Below, piece by piece: positions 16,344-24,721 of a stretch of DNA of 35,717 nucleotides. Positions within the stretch are counted from its first letter, which is position 1; every line of letters starts with the position of its first letter. Source of the DNA: Pseudomonadota bacterium (GTDB lineage Bacteria > Pseudomonadota > Alphaproteobacteria > Sphingomonadales > Sphingomonadaceae); the NCBI GenBank assembly GCA_023433305.1, contig JAEZCZ010000007.1:1-35717 (forward strand), written 5' to 3'. The translations under genes were made by a program, and so were the position numbers. A model generated the notes under the pieces. The model saw nothing but the letters and a program-made list of their open reading frames with translations. It searched no databases and had not been told where the DNA came from.

Positions 16344-16826
16344 CTAGAGGATCCCGCCGGCCAACCGGTCGATCGCGGCCTGGAGAATGACCGCCGCCGC
16401 ATGGCTGTCGATGCGCTCGGCGCGCTTGGCCCGGCTCATGTCCTGATCGAGCATGGAGCGTTCGGCGCTCGCGGTGGACCAGCGTTCGTCCCACAGCAGC
16501 ACGGGAAGGGCCAGCGCTTCGGAGAGATTGCGGGCGAACGCGCGGCTCGCCTGAGCGCGAGATCCGGATGTGCCGTCCATGTTAAGCGGCAGGCCGAGGA
16601 CTACCCCTTTAACTCCACGCTCCACCACCAGTGCCTCGAGCGCCGCGCGGTCGCGGGCGAACTTGCCACGCGGTAACGTCTTGCCCGCGCCGGCGAAGCT
16701 CCAGCCGGCATCGCAGAACGCCGTCCCGATCGTTTTGGTCCCGAGATCGAGCCCCATCAGCACGCCCCCTGCCGGCAGGGCTGCGCGGAACTCGGCCGCC
16801 AGTTCGGTGATCAGCGCGCCGCCCAT
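16344..16826 (-). CDS. ruvX: Holliday junction resolvase-like YqgF/RuvX
   Basis: 160 residues with the RNase H-like fold of the YqgF family, which is linked to 16S rRNA 5'-end processing and to Holliday junction resolution. Catalytic acidic positions are seen in GLDLGTKTIG, LLWDERWST and the late DSHAAAVIL; GLPLNMDGTSG is the family block between them. It is the last gene of the minus-strand chain, overlapping the DUF3089 gene by 16 bases. The ATG at 16826 has AGG a few bases upstream. Confidence 0.92.
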   Translation of the reverse strand: MGGALITELAAEFRAALPAGGVLMGLDLGTKTIGTAFCDAGWSFAGAGKTLPRGKFARDRAALEALVVERGVKGVVLGLPLNMDGTSGSRAQASRAFARNLSEALALPVLLWDERWSTASAERSMLDQDMSRAKRAERIDSHAAAVILQAAIDRLAGGIL

Positions 16827-17929
16827 GCGCCTAGCCTGCGAGTGACGTCCTGCCGCACGTTTCGCCAGAACAGAGGGATGTCGTAAACGTGATAGTTGTT
16901 GCCCGGCAGCACATAGGGGCCGAGATCGGGCGGGTCGCCGATCAGGAGCAGGCCGCTCCCGTCGCAGCGCGCGGGAACAGCGCCCGGTATCAGCTCGCCA
17001 TGAGTCAGATCGGCATTGGGCCTGAGCGTGCCTAGATTGGCGGTGGCTTTGGCCTCGCCGCCCCGGGTGCCCGTAATCGGATTGATGCAGAGGATCGGGC
17101 TGTCGCCGCGCAGCTCGCCGTCGAACCCGGCCGACTCGCGATAGTGTTCAAGCCACTGGCCGGGCTCGGCGGGCTCGGCGAAGCTCGACCAGCTCACGAT
17201 GCACCCTGCCTGCTCCGCGCTCTCGCAGGCCGGCAGGCCAAGCGCGGGCAGGTCGTGCTCGATCGAGATCGGCCAGCCGACCGCGTAGACCATAGCGATC
17301 CGCCCTTGCAGCGGCGTGCCCGCGACTTTCTCGCGAAGCAATCGGATGAGGTGGAGCGCGCCTTGGCTGTGGCCGGCGAGCACGATCGGCTTGTTTGCGC
17401 TCACGTTGGCCACGAAGTAGTCGAACGCCATCGCAACGTCGCGATAAGCCGCATCGATCGCCTTCTGCCCTTCGGGCTGCCTGGTCAGGAAGGCGCCGAA
17501 GGTCGCCTGGCGATAGCGCGGCGCCCAGATCTCGCTGGCGCCGGCGAACGGGCTCGCCAGCCCGCGCAGGAAGGTGCGGGCCCGGCTGCGCGATTCGCCA
17601 TCCTCGAGCGGCGCGTTCCAGTGCTGCCGCTCGAGATAGCTGGTCGGGTGGACGAAGAAGAGCGCGAAGTCCGGCGCTGGTTGGGTCGGCGGTTCGGCGC
17701 CTTCCGGCAGCCAGCGGGCGGGGTCGTTCTCGCGGGGCAGCTCGGGATGCGAGATCCACATCGCCGTGTCGCGATACGCGTTCTGCGCCAGCGGGTCCTG
17801 CTCCACGAACGATTCGGTCGGCACGAAAGCGACTTCGGCGAGGTCATCGCCCCAGATCCGCAGCGCGAACACCGCGGCTACGGCCAGGACCAGCACGATT
17901 GCGACGACATAGAGAAACTTACGGGCCAT
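16811..17929 (-). CDS. DUF3089 alpha/beta-hydrolase-like membrane-anchored protein
   Basis: 372 residues. An N-terminal hydrophobic helix (YVVAIVLVLAVAAVFALRIW) follows the positively charged MARK, making a membrane anchor with the bulk in the periplasm. The body carries FALFFVHPTSY, a nucleophile elbow VLAGHSQGALHLIRLL and a late NNYHVYDIPLFW with a possible catalytic His, the DUF3089 (PF11288) pattern. Substrate unknown. Its start overlaps the upstream AI-2E family gene by 11 bases. Confidence 0.82.
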   Translation of the reverse strand: MARKFLYVVAIVLVLAVAAVFALRIWGDDLAEVAFVPTESFVEQDPLAQNAYRDTAMWISHPELPRENDPARWLPEGAEPPTQPAPDFALFFVHPTSYLERQHWNAPLEDGESRSRARTFLRGLASPFAGASEIWAPRYRQATFGAFLTRQPEGQKAIDAAYRDVAMAFDYFVANVSANKPIVLAGHSQGALHLIRLLREKVAGTPLQGRIAMVYAVGWPISIEHDLPALGLPACESAEQAGCIVSWSSFAEPAEPGQWLEHYRESAGFDGELRGDSPILCINPITGTRGGEAKATANLGTLRPNADLTHGELIPGAVPARCDGSGLLLIGDPPDLGPYVLPGNNYHVYDIPLFWRNVRQDVTRRLGAWAAR

Positions 17930-19001
17930 CGGCCTCCGCCGTCACCAGCCGCTGCTCCTCCTGCTCGTTCTGCTCGGAGCGCCGCTCGAGCGCGACCTTG
18001 ATCATGGCCATCAGCGGATCTGCCAGGAACAGGCCGATGATCCCGAACAGCACGCCCATGATGAGCTGCGCGCCGAGGACCAGCGCCGGTGCGAGGTCGA
18101 CGGTCTTCTTGGCGATCAGCGGGATCACGACATAGCCGTCGAACGTCTGGACCACGAAATAGACGAGGATCGTGTAGAGCCCCATCTCTAGCCCGCCCGA
18201 GAAGCCCACCAGCACCATCAGCACGCCCGCCATCAGCGCGCCGACGTTAGGAATGAAGGCGAGCAGGCCGGTCAGGATCGCGAGCAACGCGGCCATCGGC
18301 ACGCCATAGATCTTGAGCATGAAGTAGGTGAACACACCTTCGAAAGCCATGCCGACCAGTCGGCCCGCCATGAGCCGGCGCATCGTATAAGCCATGCGCG
18401 AGGCGGTCTTGTGGAAGTCCTGCCGCTGTTCGCGCGGCAGCATCCAGGCGACGCCGCGTTCGTACAGGCGCGGCTCCATCGCGACGTAGATGCCGATGAT
18501 CGCGATTAGGAAAAGCGTTGTCAGCGCGCCGAAAATGCCGCCGATCGCTCGCGTTACCGTGCCGACGCCCGACGCCAGTTGCCCCGCCACGTCCTGGACA
18601 CTGCTAATGTCGATCGAAAAGCCCTGGGCATCGAGCCACGCCAGAGCGCGAGTTGCCTGCGCTTCGACGATCTGCGGCAACTGTGCCGCCTCGCGCGAAA
18701 TCTGCGTGCCGGCGAACTGGACCAGCCAGGTCAGGAACGCGACCGACAGCAGCAGCACGAGGCCGAGGCGCCAGCCCCGCCCGATCGGCAGGACGCGCCC
18801 GAGCAGGCGCGAGCCTCCGTCGAGCATCGAGGCGAACACGAGCGCGCCGAAAATCACCAGCAGCGCCTGCGAAATGTAGATCGCCAGCACCACGAGCCCG
18901 ACGATCGCGACCCACACCAGCGCGCGCTTGGCTTCGAAACGCAGCTCCGGGCTCGTGATGCTCGTCGGGCTCGCGCGCTCGTCCAGGTCAGTCTCGGCCA
19001 T
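17919..19001 (-). CDS. AI-2E family transporter (PF01594)
   Basis: About 360 residues with seven to eight hydrophobic segments, for example LVWVAIVGLVVLAIYISQAL near the start and a late ALVLGAQLIMGVLFGIIGLF block. FTYFMLKIYGVPMAALLAIL, then GLLAFIPNVGALMAG and YVVIPLIAKKTVDLAP are the family's conserved region. Members include putative exporters of AI-2 and sodium/proton antiporters, so the substrate here is open. I choose ATG 19001, which has GGGGGA six bases upstream, over the in-frame ATG at 19025. The start overlaps the end of lepB by 14 bases. Confidence 0.87.
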   Translation of the reverse strand: MAETDLDERASPTSITSPELRFEAKRALVWVAIVGLVVLAIYISQALLVIFGALVFASMLDGGSRLLGRVLPIGRGWRLGLVLLLSVAFLTWLVQFAGTQISREAAQLPQIVEAQATRALAWLDAQGFSIDISSVQDVAGQLASGVGTVTRAIGGIFGALTTLFLIAIIGIYVAMEPRLYERGVAWMLPREQRQDFHKTASRMAYTMRRLMAGRLVGMAFEGVFTYFMLKIYGVPMAALLAILTGLLAFIPNVGALMAGVLMVLVGFSGGLEMGLYTILVYFVVQTFDGYVVIPLIAKKTVDLAPALVLGAQLIMGVLFGIIGLFLADPLMAMIKVALERRSEQNEQEEQRLVTAEADGP

Positions 19002-19896
19002 TCGTCCCCCTTGCCGCTTCGGCATTCCTCTGGCGCAGTTCTGGACGCAAGGTGGTCCACGCGCGGTCGGGGCGCAATGCCTCGAACCAGCTCAGCGGAT
19101 TCCATCCGGCGGTGCCGTCGAGCGAGAAGGTGATGATCTCGGCGCGGCCGCCGATGCTCGAGATCGCGACCGGCCCGCCGAGCCCATTGCCGATCGGGGC
19201 CTCCTCGAACCGGCTGTCGGCCGAGTGGTCGCGGTTGTCGCCCATCAGGAAGACATGGCCTTCAGGGACGAGCGTCTCGGGATAGTTGTCGCCCGCGGAG
19301 TGGGTGTGGTCGATGATCAGGTAGCTCGCCCCGTTGGGCAGCGTCTCGCGCAGCGTGGGCGGTTCATAGACCGCGGTGCCGTCTGCCAGACGCGTGCGAT
19401 ACGCGGCGAAAGTGGTCAGGCACGGGATGCCTTCGCACATCTGCTCGTCGTCGGCGGGAATTCGCACCGGCGGCTCGGCCTCCTGCGGCACGGGTTCGCC
19501 GTTGAGGATGATCTGCCCGCGCACCAGCGCGATCCTGTCGCCCGGCAGCGCCACGACGCGCTTGATGTAGTCCTCGGCGCGGTCGGGCGGCACGGCGATG
19601 ACGATGTCGCCGTATTCCGGGTCCTTGGGCAGGATTCGCCAGTCGCTGCGCGGCAGCAGGTGGAACGAGGCGGAGACCCAGCTCCAGCCGTAGGGATACT
19701 TGGTCACCACCAGCCGGTCACCGACGAGCAGCGTGGGCATCATCGACGCGCTCGGAATGTAGAACGGCTTGGCCACCAGCGTGTGGAACGCCAGCACGCC
19801 GAGCAGCATCAGGGCCAGCCCGCGAATCTCCGCAATCCAGTCGACCTTCTTCTTGCCTTCCGGGGGCGGGGTAGGGCCTTCCTCGGGGTCGCTCAT
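18988..19896 (-). CDS. lepB: Signal peptidase I
   Basis: Membrane serine-lysine protease that removes signal peptides from exported proteins. 302 residues. A single N-terminal membrane helix (about residues 26-42) replaces the two found in E. coli. Catalytic Ser51 lies in PSASMMPTLLVGD and the general base Lys112 in YIKRVVALPGDRI; GHVFLMGDNRDHSADSR is box E. An insertion of about 40 residues between these blocks includes two Cys (EQMCEGIPCLTT) that could form a periplasmic disulfide. ATGA coupling to acpS upstream. Confidence 0.95.
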   Translation of the reverse strand: MSDPEEGPTPPPEGKKKVDWIAEIRGLALMLLGVLAFHTLVAKPFYIPSASMMPTLLVGDRLVVTKYPYGWSWVSASFHLLPRSDWRILPKDPEYGDIVIAVPPDRAEDYIKRVVALPGDRIALVRGQIILNGEPVPQEAEPPVRIPADDEQMCEGIPCLTTFAAYRTRLADGTAVYEPPTLRETLPNGASYLIIDHTHSAGDNYPETLVPEGHVFLMGDNRDHSADSRFEEAPIGNGLGGPVAISSIGGRAEIITFSLDGTAGWNPLSWFEALRPDRAWTTLRPELRQRNAEAARGTNGRD

Positions 19897-20294
19897 TTCG
19901 GGCGCGCCTCGATGACGACGAAGGCCTGGGCCCACGGATGATCGTCTGTGAGGGTCAGATGCACATGCGCCTCGTGGCCGGCGGGCGTCATCTCGGCGAG
20001 TCGCTTCGCCGCCCCGTTCTCGAGCTTCAGCGTCGGCGCGCCGGAGGGCAGGTTCACCACCCCGATGTCCTTCATGTAGACGCCCTGGAAGAACCCGGTG
20101 CCGACCGCCTTGGAGAACGCCTCCTTGGCTGCGAAGCGCTTGGCGTACGTGCCCGCGCGGGTGAACGGCCGCTTGGCGGCCTTGGCTCGCTCGACCTCGG
20201 TGAAGCAGCGCCGCTCGAACCGCTCGCCGTGCCGCTCGAGCGCCGCCTCGATGCGCACGATGCTGCACAAGTCGGAGCCCATGCCGATGATCAC
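19893..20294 (-). CDS. acpS: Holo-[acyl-carrier-protein] synthase, GTG start
   Basis: Transfers the 4'-phosphopantetheine arm from CoA to acyl carrier protein. 133 residues, normal for AcpS. Metal-binding Asp8 in GMGSDLCSIVRIE and Glu58 in RFAAKEAFSKAVGTG are present. The start is GTG at 20294, whose GTGA overlaps the pdxJ stop; the next in-frame ATG (20282) would remove the strand before the Asp8 motif. A GGA nine bases upstream fits. Confidence 0.94.
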   Translation of the reverse strand: MIIGMGSDLCSIVRIEAALERHGERFERRCFTEVERAKAAKRPFTRAGTYAKRFAAKEAFSKAVGTGFFQGVYMKDIGVVNLPSGAPTLKLENGAAKRLAEMTPAGHEAHVHLTLTDDHPWAQAFVVIEARPK

Positions 20295-21019
20295 CGCGCC
20301 GCGTCCATCAGCTCGCGCATGCGCCGCACCGCGGGTTCGAGGCCGACGAACACCGCCTCGCCGATCAGGTAATGCCCGATGTTGAGCTCGGCGAGCTGCG
20401 GAATCGCCGCGATCGGCTGGACGTTCTCGTAGGTCAGCCCGTGCCCGGCGTGCGGCTCGATGCCGTTCTTGGCGGCGAGCGCGGCCATGTCGGCGACCTT
20501 CTTCAGCTCGACGGCGACTTGTTCGCCCTCGGCGTGCGCATACTCGCCGGTGTGGAACTCGACCACCGGCGCGCCGAGCCGCAGCGCGGCCTCGAGCTGG
20601 CGCTCGTCGGGCGCGATGAACAGGCTCACCCGGATGCCGGCATCCTTGAGCCGCGACACGACCGGCTGGAGGTGGTTGTGCTGGCCGGCGGCGTCGAGAC
20701 CGCCCTCGGTGGTCCGCTCCTCGCGCTTCTCGGGCACGATGCAGGCGGCGTGCGGCTTGTGGCGCAGCGCGATCTCGACCATCTCCTCGGTCGCGGCCAT
20801 TTCCAGGTTGAGCGGCAAGTTCGTGGCCGCCTGAATGCGCTTGAGGTCCTCGTCGCGGATGTGGCGCCGGTCCTCGCGCAAGTGCGCGGTGATGCCGTCG
20901 CCGCCAACCCTTGCGACGATCTCGGCCGCGCGCACGGGATCGGGGTGATCACCGCCGCGCGCGTTGCGGATCGTGGCGACGTGATCGATATTGACGCCCA
21001 GCCGCAGCCTTCCGCTCAC
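20291..21019 (-). CDS. pdxJ: Pyridoxine 5'-phosphate synthase, GTG start
   Basis: Condenses 1-deoxyxylulose 5-phosphate with 3-amino-2-oxopropyl phosphate to form pyridoxine 5'-phosphate. 242 residues. LGVNIDHVATIRNARGGDHP opens the protein, followed by GITAHLREDRRHI, the catalytic Glu in NLEMAAT, ACIVPEKREERTTEGG and a C-terminal AGHGLTYENVQ and NIGHYLIGEAVF. The GTG start forms a GTGA overlap with the pyrE stop and has GGGAG nine bases upstream. Confidence 0.95.
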   Translation of the reverse strand: MSGRLRLGVNIDHVATIRNARGGDHPDPVRAAEIVARVGGDGITAHLREDRRHIRDEDLKRIQAATNLPLNLEMAATEEMVEIALRHKPHAACIVPEKREERTTEGGLDAAGQHNHLQPVVSRLKDAGIRVSLFIAPDERQLEAALRLGAPVVEFHTGEYAHAEGEQVAVELKKVADMAALAAKNGIEPHAGHGLTYENVQPIAAIPQLAELNIGHYLIGEAVFVGLEPAVRRMRELMDAAR

Positions 21020-21597
21020 TTCTTGCGGCTCCCGGGCTTCACGGCAGGAAGCGCGGCCAGCTCGGCGGGCAAATCGTTTTCGGCATATGTCGGGAAGTTG
21101 ATCGTCACCAACGCGTGGAACGGCACGCCGAGATCGACGGAGCCACCCGTCCGGTCGACGAGTGCCGCGGCGGCGACCACTTCGCCGCCCGATGTCTCGA
21201 TGGCCCTGATCGCCTCGCGGCTCGAAAGGCCGGTGGTGATCACGTCCTCGACCAGGAGGACCTTCTCGCCTTCCGCGATGTCGAATCCACGGCGGAGCTC
21301 GAACACGCCCTCGGGCCGCTCGACGAAGACCGCGTCGACGTCGAGCGCGCGGCCCATCTCGTGGCCGATGATGATCCCGCCCATGGCCGGCGAGACGACC
21401 TTCTTGATCTGGCTGCGCAACTCGCGCGGAAGCTTGTGGGTAAGGGCGAGCGCGAGCCGGCCGGCCCGCTCCGGGTTCATCAGCACGCGCGCGCACTGCA
21501 GGTAGAAGGCGCTGTGTCGGCCCGACGACAGTACGAAGTGGCCTTCGAGCAGCGCGTGGCTGGCGCGGAATTCAGCGAGAACCTCGTCTTCGGTCAT
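21016..21597 (-). CDS. pyrE: Orotate phosphoribosyltransferase
   Basis: Adds ribose 5-phosphate from PRPP to orotate in UMP synthesis. 193 residues. FVLSSGRHSAFYLQCARVL near the start, SPAMGGIIIGHEMGRAL, and the PRPP-binding loop VLLVEDVITTG are diagnostic. It is the first gene of the seven-gene minus-strand chain ending in ruvX and is divergent from the cox operon across about 210 bases. No strong ribosome binding site is seen before ATG 21597, and I cannot identify a convincing promoter for it. Confidence 0.95.
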   Translation of the reverse strand: MTEDEVLAEFRASHALLEGHFVLSSGRHSAFYLQCARVLMNPERAGRLALALTHKLPRELRSQIKKVVSPAMGGIIIGHEMGRALDVDAVFVERPEGVFELRRGFDIAEGEKVLLVEDVITTGLSSREAIRAIETSGGEVVAAAALVDRTGGSVDLGVPFHALVTINFPTYAENDLPAELAALPAVKPGSRKK

Positions 21598-21705
21598 GGC
21601 GGGAAAGTAGCCTTTCGATGAATCGATGCCCGCTCCGGGAAGCGGCCTGGGGATAGTCTGGCCGTCCCCGGCATGGGCGATGCGATAAATTCTCCCTAGA
21701 AGCGC

Positions 21706-21734
21706 TTGAGGCAGGGGGCAAGCGGGCGTATAGG
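21706..21734 (+). promoter_or_regulatory. Candidate sigma-70 promoter of the cox operon
   Basis: TTGAGG at 21706-21711 and TATAGG at 21729-21734 are separated by exactly 17 bases, each matching four of six positions of the housekeeping consensus. Transcription would start near 21741, giving a leader of about 65 bases before coxB. It is the best promoter-like pair in the divergent pyrE-coxB gap. Confidence 0.5.
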
Positions 21735-21747
21735 CCCGGCAAATCCA

Positions 21748-21764
21748 GGCCCTTCCCCAGGGCC
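21748..21764 (+). other. Small hairpin in the coxB leader
   Basis: GGCCCT (21748-21753) and AGGGCC (21759-21764) form a perfect 6-base-pair stem with the loop TCCCC, starting a few bases after the proposed transcription start. It could protect the 5' end of the cox mRNA or modulate its early elongation; no function is demonstrated by the sequence. Confidence 0.4.
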
Positions 21765-21807
21765 TCACGGCCCCGCGCGCCCCGTCAGAATGGAAAGCGG
21801 CAGACAA

Positions 21808-22911
21808 ATGAATCTCGGCGAATTCGCCCAAAAGCGGTTGCACATTCTCACCCCGATCGTTGCTTTGCTGGCCCTGTTCGCGGCGCCGCAGGCCGCGCTG
21901 GCCGCCGCCCCGGCGACGGAATCGAGCGCGGTGGCTTCGGTTGCCGATGCGGAGGCGCCCAACGTTGCCGACGAGACGGCGCCCGCCGCGGAAGCCGCCG
22001 AAGGCTCGACGACGGAGGCCGCTCCGGCGGATGGCGCGGGCTACACGCCGCTCGGGCCGGAATGGATCAAGGGTGCTCCGGAAGACGGCGGCCTGACCTT
22101 CCAGACGCAGTATTCGGACGACGGCGAGTTCGCGCTGTTCATGCACGACGCGATCCTGTTGCCGATCATTACGGTGATCTGCCTGCTGGTCCTGGCGCTG
22201 CTGCTGTGGGTGATTGTCCGCTACAACCGCCGCTCGAATCCGGTGCCGTCCAAGACCAGCCACAACACGCTGATCGAAGTGATCTGGACGGTTGTGCCGG
22301 TGCTGATCCTCGTCGCGATCGCGATCCCGTCGATCACGCTGCTGGCGCGCCAGTACGAAAGCCCGCCCGCGGATGCGCTGACCATCAAGGTCACCGGTTA
22401 CCAGTGGTATTGGGGCTATACCTATCCCGACAACGGCGGGTTCGAGGTCATCTCGAACATGATGCCGGAGGAAGAAGCGGTGGCGAAGGGCTTCCCCTCG
22501 CACCTCGAGGCGGACAACCGCATCGTCGTGCCGGTGGGTGAGCCGCTGCGCATCCAGGTCACTGGCGCCGACGTGATTCACGCCTTCGCGGTGCCGAGCC
22601 TGTGGTTCAAGATCGACGCCGTGCCGGGCCGCCTCAACGAGCGCATGCTGACGGTCAAGGAGCCGGGCATTTACTACGGCCAGTGCTCCGAGCTGTGCGG
22701 AGCGCGCCATGGCTACATGCCGATCGCGCTTGAGGCGGTGCCGCGGCCGCAGTTCGAGGCATGGGTGCGTTCGAAGGGCGGCACGCTGCCCGGAGACGAA
22801 GCGGCGGAGCCGGCCCCGGCGCCCGCCGCCGCGCCGGCGCAGGAGCCCGAGTCATCGGTCGAAGGCGCCCCGGGCGCCGGCGAAGCTCCGGCCTCTCCGG
22901 ACGCAGCCTGA
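21808..22911 (+). CDS. coxB: Cytochrome c oxidase subunit II
   Basis: Receives electrons from cytochrome c through its binuclear CuA centre. About 367 residues. A signal peptide (LHILTPIVALLALFAAPQAALA) is followed by an Ala/Glu/Pro-rich segment, two membrane helices near residues 115-135 and 155-180, and a periplasmic cupredoxin domain. CuA ligands are His258 (DVIHAFAVPS), Cys293 and Cys297 (QCSELCGARH), His301 and Met304; YQWYWGYTYP is the aromatic electron-entry patch. The C-terminal 45 residues are Pro/Ala/Glu-rich and probably disordered. ATG 21808 is preferred to 21790 because a GGAAAG lies upstream at acceptable distance; both are in frame. Confidence 0.95.
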   Translation: MNLGEFAQKRLHILTPIVALLALFAAPQAALAAAPATESSAVASVADAEAPNVADETAPAAEAAEGSTTEAAPADGAGYTPLGPEWIKGAPEDGGLTFQTQYSDDGEFALFMHDAILLPIITVICLLVLALLLWVIVRYNRRSNPVPSKTSHNTLIEVIWTVVPVLILVAIAIPSITLLARQYESPPADALTIKVTGYQWYWGYTYPDNGGFEVISNMMPEEEAVAKGFPSHLEADNRIVVPVGEPLRIQVTGADVIHAFAVPSLWFKIDAVPGRLNERMLTVKEPGIYYGQCSELCGARHGYMPIALEAVPRPQFEAWVRSKGGTLPGDEAAEPAPAPAAAPAQEPESSVEGAPGAGEAPASPDAA

Positions 22912-22949
22912 TTTCGCAGAACAGTTTCAGATCCTAAGGTAACGCAGAG

Positions 22950-24671
22950 ATGGCCACGACCGCCGACACATTCCAGGCCCACGCTGAAGAGCATCACCAC
23001 GATGCCGATCACAAGCCGGGTTTCTTCGCCCGCTGGTTCATGTCGACGAACCACAAGGACATCGGCACGCTCTACATCATCTTCTCGATCTTCGCGGGGG
23101 TGATCGGCGGCGCGATTTCCGGCCTGATGCGCTGGGAGCTGGCCGAGCCCGGCCTGCAGATTCTGGGGCAGGTTTCGGCCTGGCTGAACAACGGCGGGGC
23201 GGACTTCGATCAGCAGCTCCATACCTGGAACGTGCTGATCACGGCACATGGCCTGATCATGGTGTTCTTCGTCGTCATGCCGGCGACGATGGGCGGTTTC
23301 GCCAACTGGTTCGTGCCGCTGATGATCGGCGCGCCGGACATGGCATTCCCGCGCCTCAACAACATCGCGTTCTGGCTCACGTTCGTGGCATTCTGTTCGC
23401 TGATGCTGTCCACCGTTTTTCCAGGCGGCACGGGTATGGGCGCAGGCACCGGTTGGACGGTCTATGCGCCGTTATCGACTTCGGGGTCTGTCGGGCCCTC
23501 GGTCGACTTCGTGATCTTCTCGCTCCACATGGCTGGTGCGGCCTCGATCATGAGCTCGATCAACTTCATCACCACGATCTTCAACATGCGCGCGCCGGGC
23601 ATGACGCTGCACAAGATGCCGCTGTTCGCCTGGTCCGTGCTGGTGACCGCGTTCCTGCTGCTGCTGGCGCTGCCGGTGCTCGCCGCGGCGATCACGATGC
23701 TGCTGACCGATCGCAATTTCGGTACGACGTTCTTCGACGCCTCGGGCGGCGGCGATCCCGTGCTCTACCAGCACCTGTTCTGGTTCTTCGGGCACCCCGA
23801 AGTTTACATCATGATCCTGCCGGGCTTCGGCATGGTCAGCCAGATCGTGGCCACGTTCAGCCGCAAGCCGGTGTTCGGTTACCTCGGAATGGCCTACGCG
23901 ATGGTCGCAATCGGCGTGGTCGGCTTCATCGTGTGGGCGCATCACATGTTCACCGTCGGGATGGACGTGAATACCAAGATGTATTTCACCGCCGCGACGA
24001 TGGTCATCGCGGTGCCGACCGGCATCAAGATCTTCAGCTGGATCGCGACGATGTGGGGTGGCAGCCTGGAGTTCAAGAGCCCGATGGTCTGGGCGCTCGG
24101 CTTCATCTTCCTGTTCACCATCGGCGGTGTGACCGGCGTCGTGCTGGCCAATGGCGGCGTCGACGACAACCTGCACGACACCTATTACGTGATCGCGCAC
24201 TTCCACTACGTGCTGTCGCTGGGTGCGGTGTTCTCGCTGTTCGCCGGGTTCTTCTACTGGTTCCCGAAGATGAGCGGCCGGATGCACAGCGAGTTCCTGG
24301 CGCACTTGCAATTCTGGGTGTTCTTCATCGGCGTGAACATCATCTTCTTCCCGCAGCACTTCCTCGGGATGCAGGGGATGCCGCGGCGCTATCCGGACTA
24401 CACCCCGGCCTACACGTTCTGGAACGAGATTTCCTCGTGGGGCTTCCCGATCATGACCGCGTCGCTGCTGATCTTCTTCGCCAACATGATCTACGCGTTC
24501 ACCGCGGGTAAGAAGGCCCCGGCGAATTACTGGGGCGAAGGCGCGACCACGCTCGAATGGTCGCTGTCGAGCCCGCCGCCGTACCACCAGTTCGAAACGC
24601 TGCCCGTGATCGAGGACCACCACTCGCACCACGACGCGATCGGGCCGGCGTCGGAGAAGCCCGCGCACTGA
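22950..24671 (+). CDS. coxA: Cytochrome c oxidase subunit I (aa3-type)
   Basis: Catalytic subunit of the proton-pumping haem-copper oxidase. 573 residues with twelve membrane helices. Haem a ligands are His100 and His419; haem a3 is bound by His417; CuB is held by His282 and the HH pair 331-332, and Tyr286 in HPEVYIMILPGF is the residue cross-linked to His282. STNHKDIGTLY near the N-terminus and HDTYYVIAHFHYVLS are signatures of the type A1 enzyme. The N-terminal 25 residues and the C-terminus are His-rich. AAGG lies upstream of the ATG, 38 bases after coxB. Confidence 0.97.
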   Translation: MATTADTFQAHAEEHHHDADHKPGFFARWFMSTNHKDIGTLYIIFSIFAGVIGGAISGLMRWELAEPGLQILGQVSAWLNNGGADFDQQLHTWNVLITAHGLIMVFFVVMPATMGGFANWFVPLMIGAPDMAFPRLNNIAFWLTFVAFCSLMLSTVFPGGTGMGAGTGWTVYAPLSTSGSVGPSVDFVIFSLHMAGAASIMSSINFITTIFNMRAPGMTLHKMPLFAWSVLVTAFLLLLALPVLAAAITMLLTDRNFGTTFFDASGGGDPVLYQHLFWFFGHPEVYIMILPGFGMVSQIVATFSRKPVFGYLGMAYAMVAIGVVGFIVWAHHMFTVGMDVNTKMYFTAATMVIAVPTGIKIFSWIATMWGGSLEFKSPMVWALGFIFLFTIGGVTGVVLANGGVDDNLHDTYYVIAHFHYVLSLGAVFSLFAGFFYWFPKMSGRMHSEFLAHLQFWVFFIGVNIIFFPQHFLGMQGMPRRYPDYTPAYTFWNEISSWGFPIMTASLLIFFANMIYAFTAGKKAPANYWGEGATTLEWSLSSPPPYHQFETLPVIEDHHSHHDAIGPASEKPAH

Positions 24672-24684
24672 GTTCGTATCCATC

Positions 24685-24708
24685 CCCCTCCCGCCCCGGC
24701 GGGAGGGG
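24685..24708. repeat. GC-rich perfect palindrome between coxA and ctaB
   Basis: CCCCTCCCGCC and GGCGGGAGGGG are exact inverted complements of 11 bases around CC. In RNA it gives a very stable hairpin 14 bases after the coxA stop and 13 bases before the ctaB start. It is not followed by a T run. It could be an attenuation or RNA-processing point lowering ctaB expression below that of coxA, or a dispersed intergenic repeat. Confidence 0.6.
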
Positions 24709-24721
24709 ATTTGAGTTTGCA

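Noticed and set aside
21098..21111. TTGATCGTCACCAA, a nine-of-ten FNR-box match
   Set aside because: Lies inside pyrE coding sequence with one mismatch and no gene start nearby.
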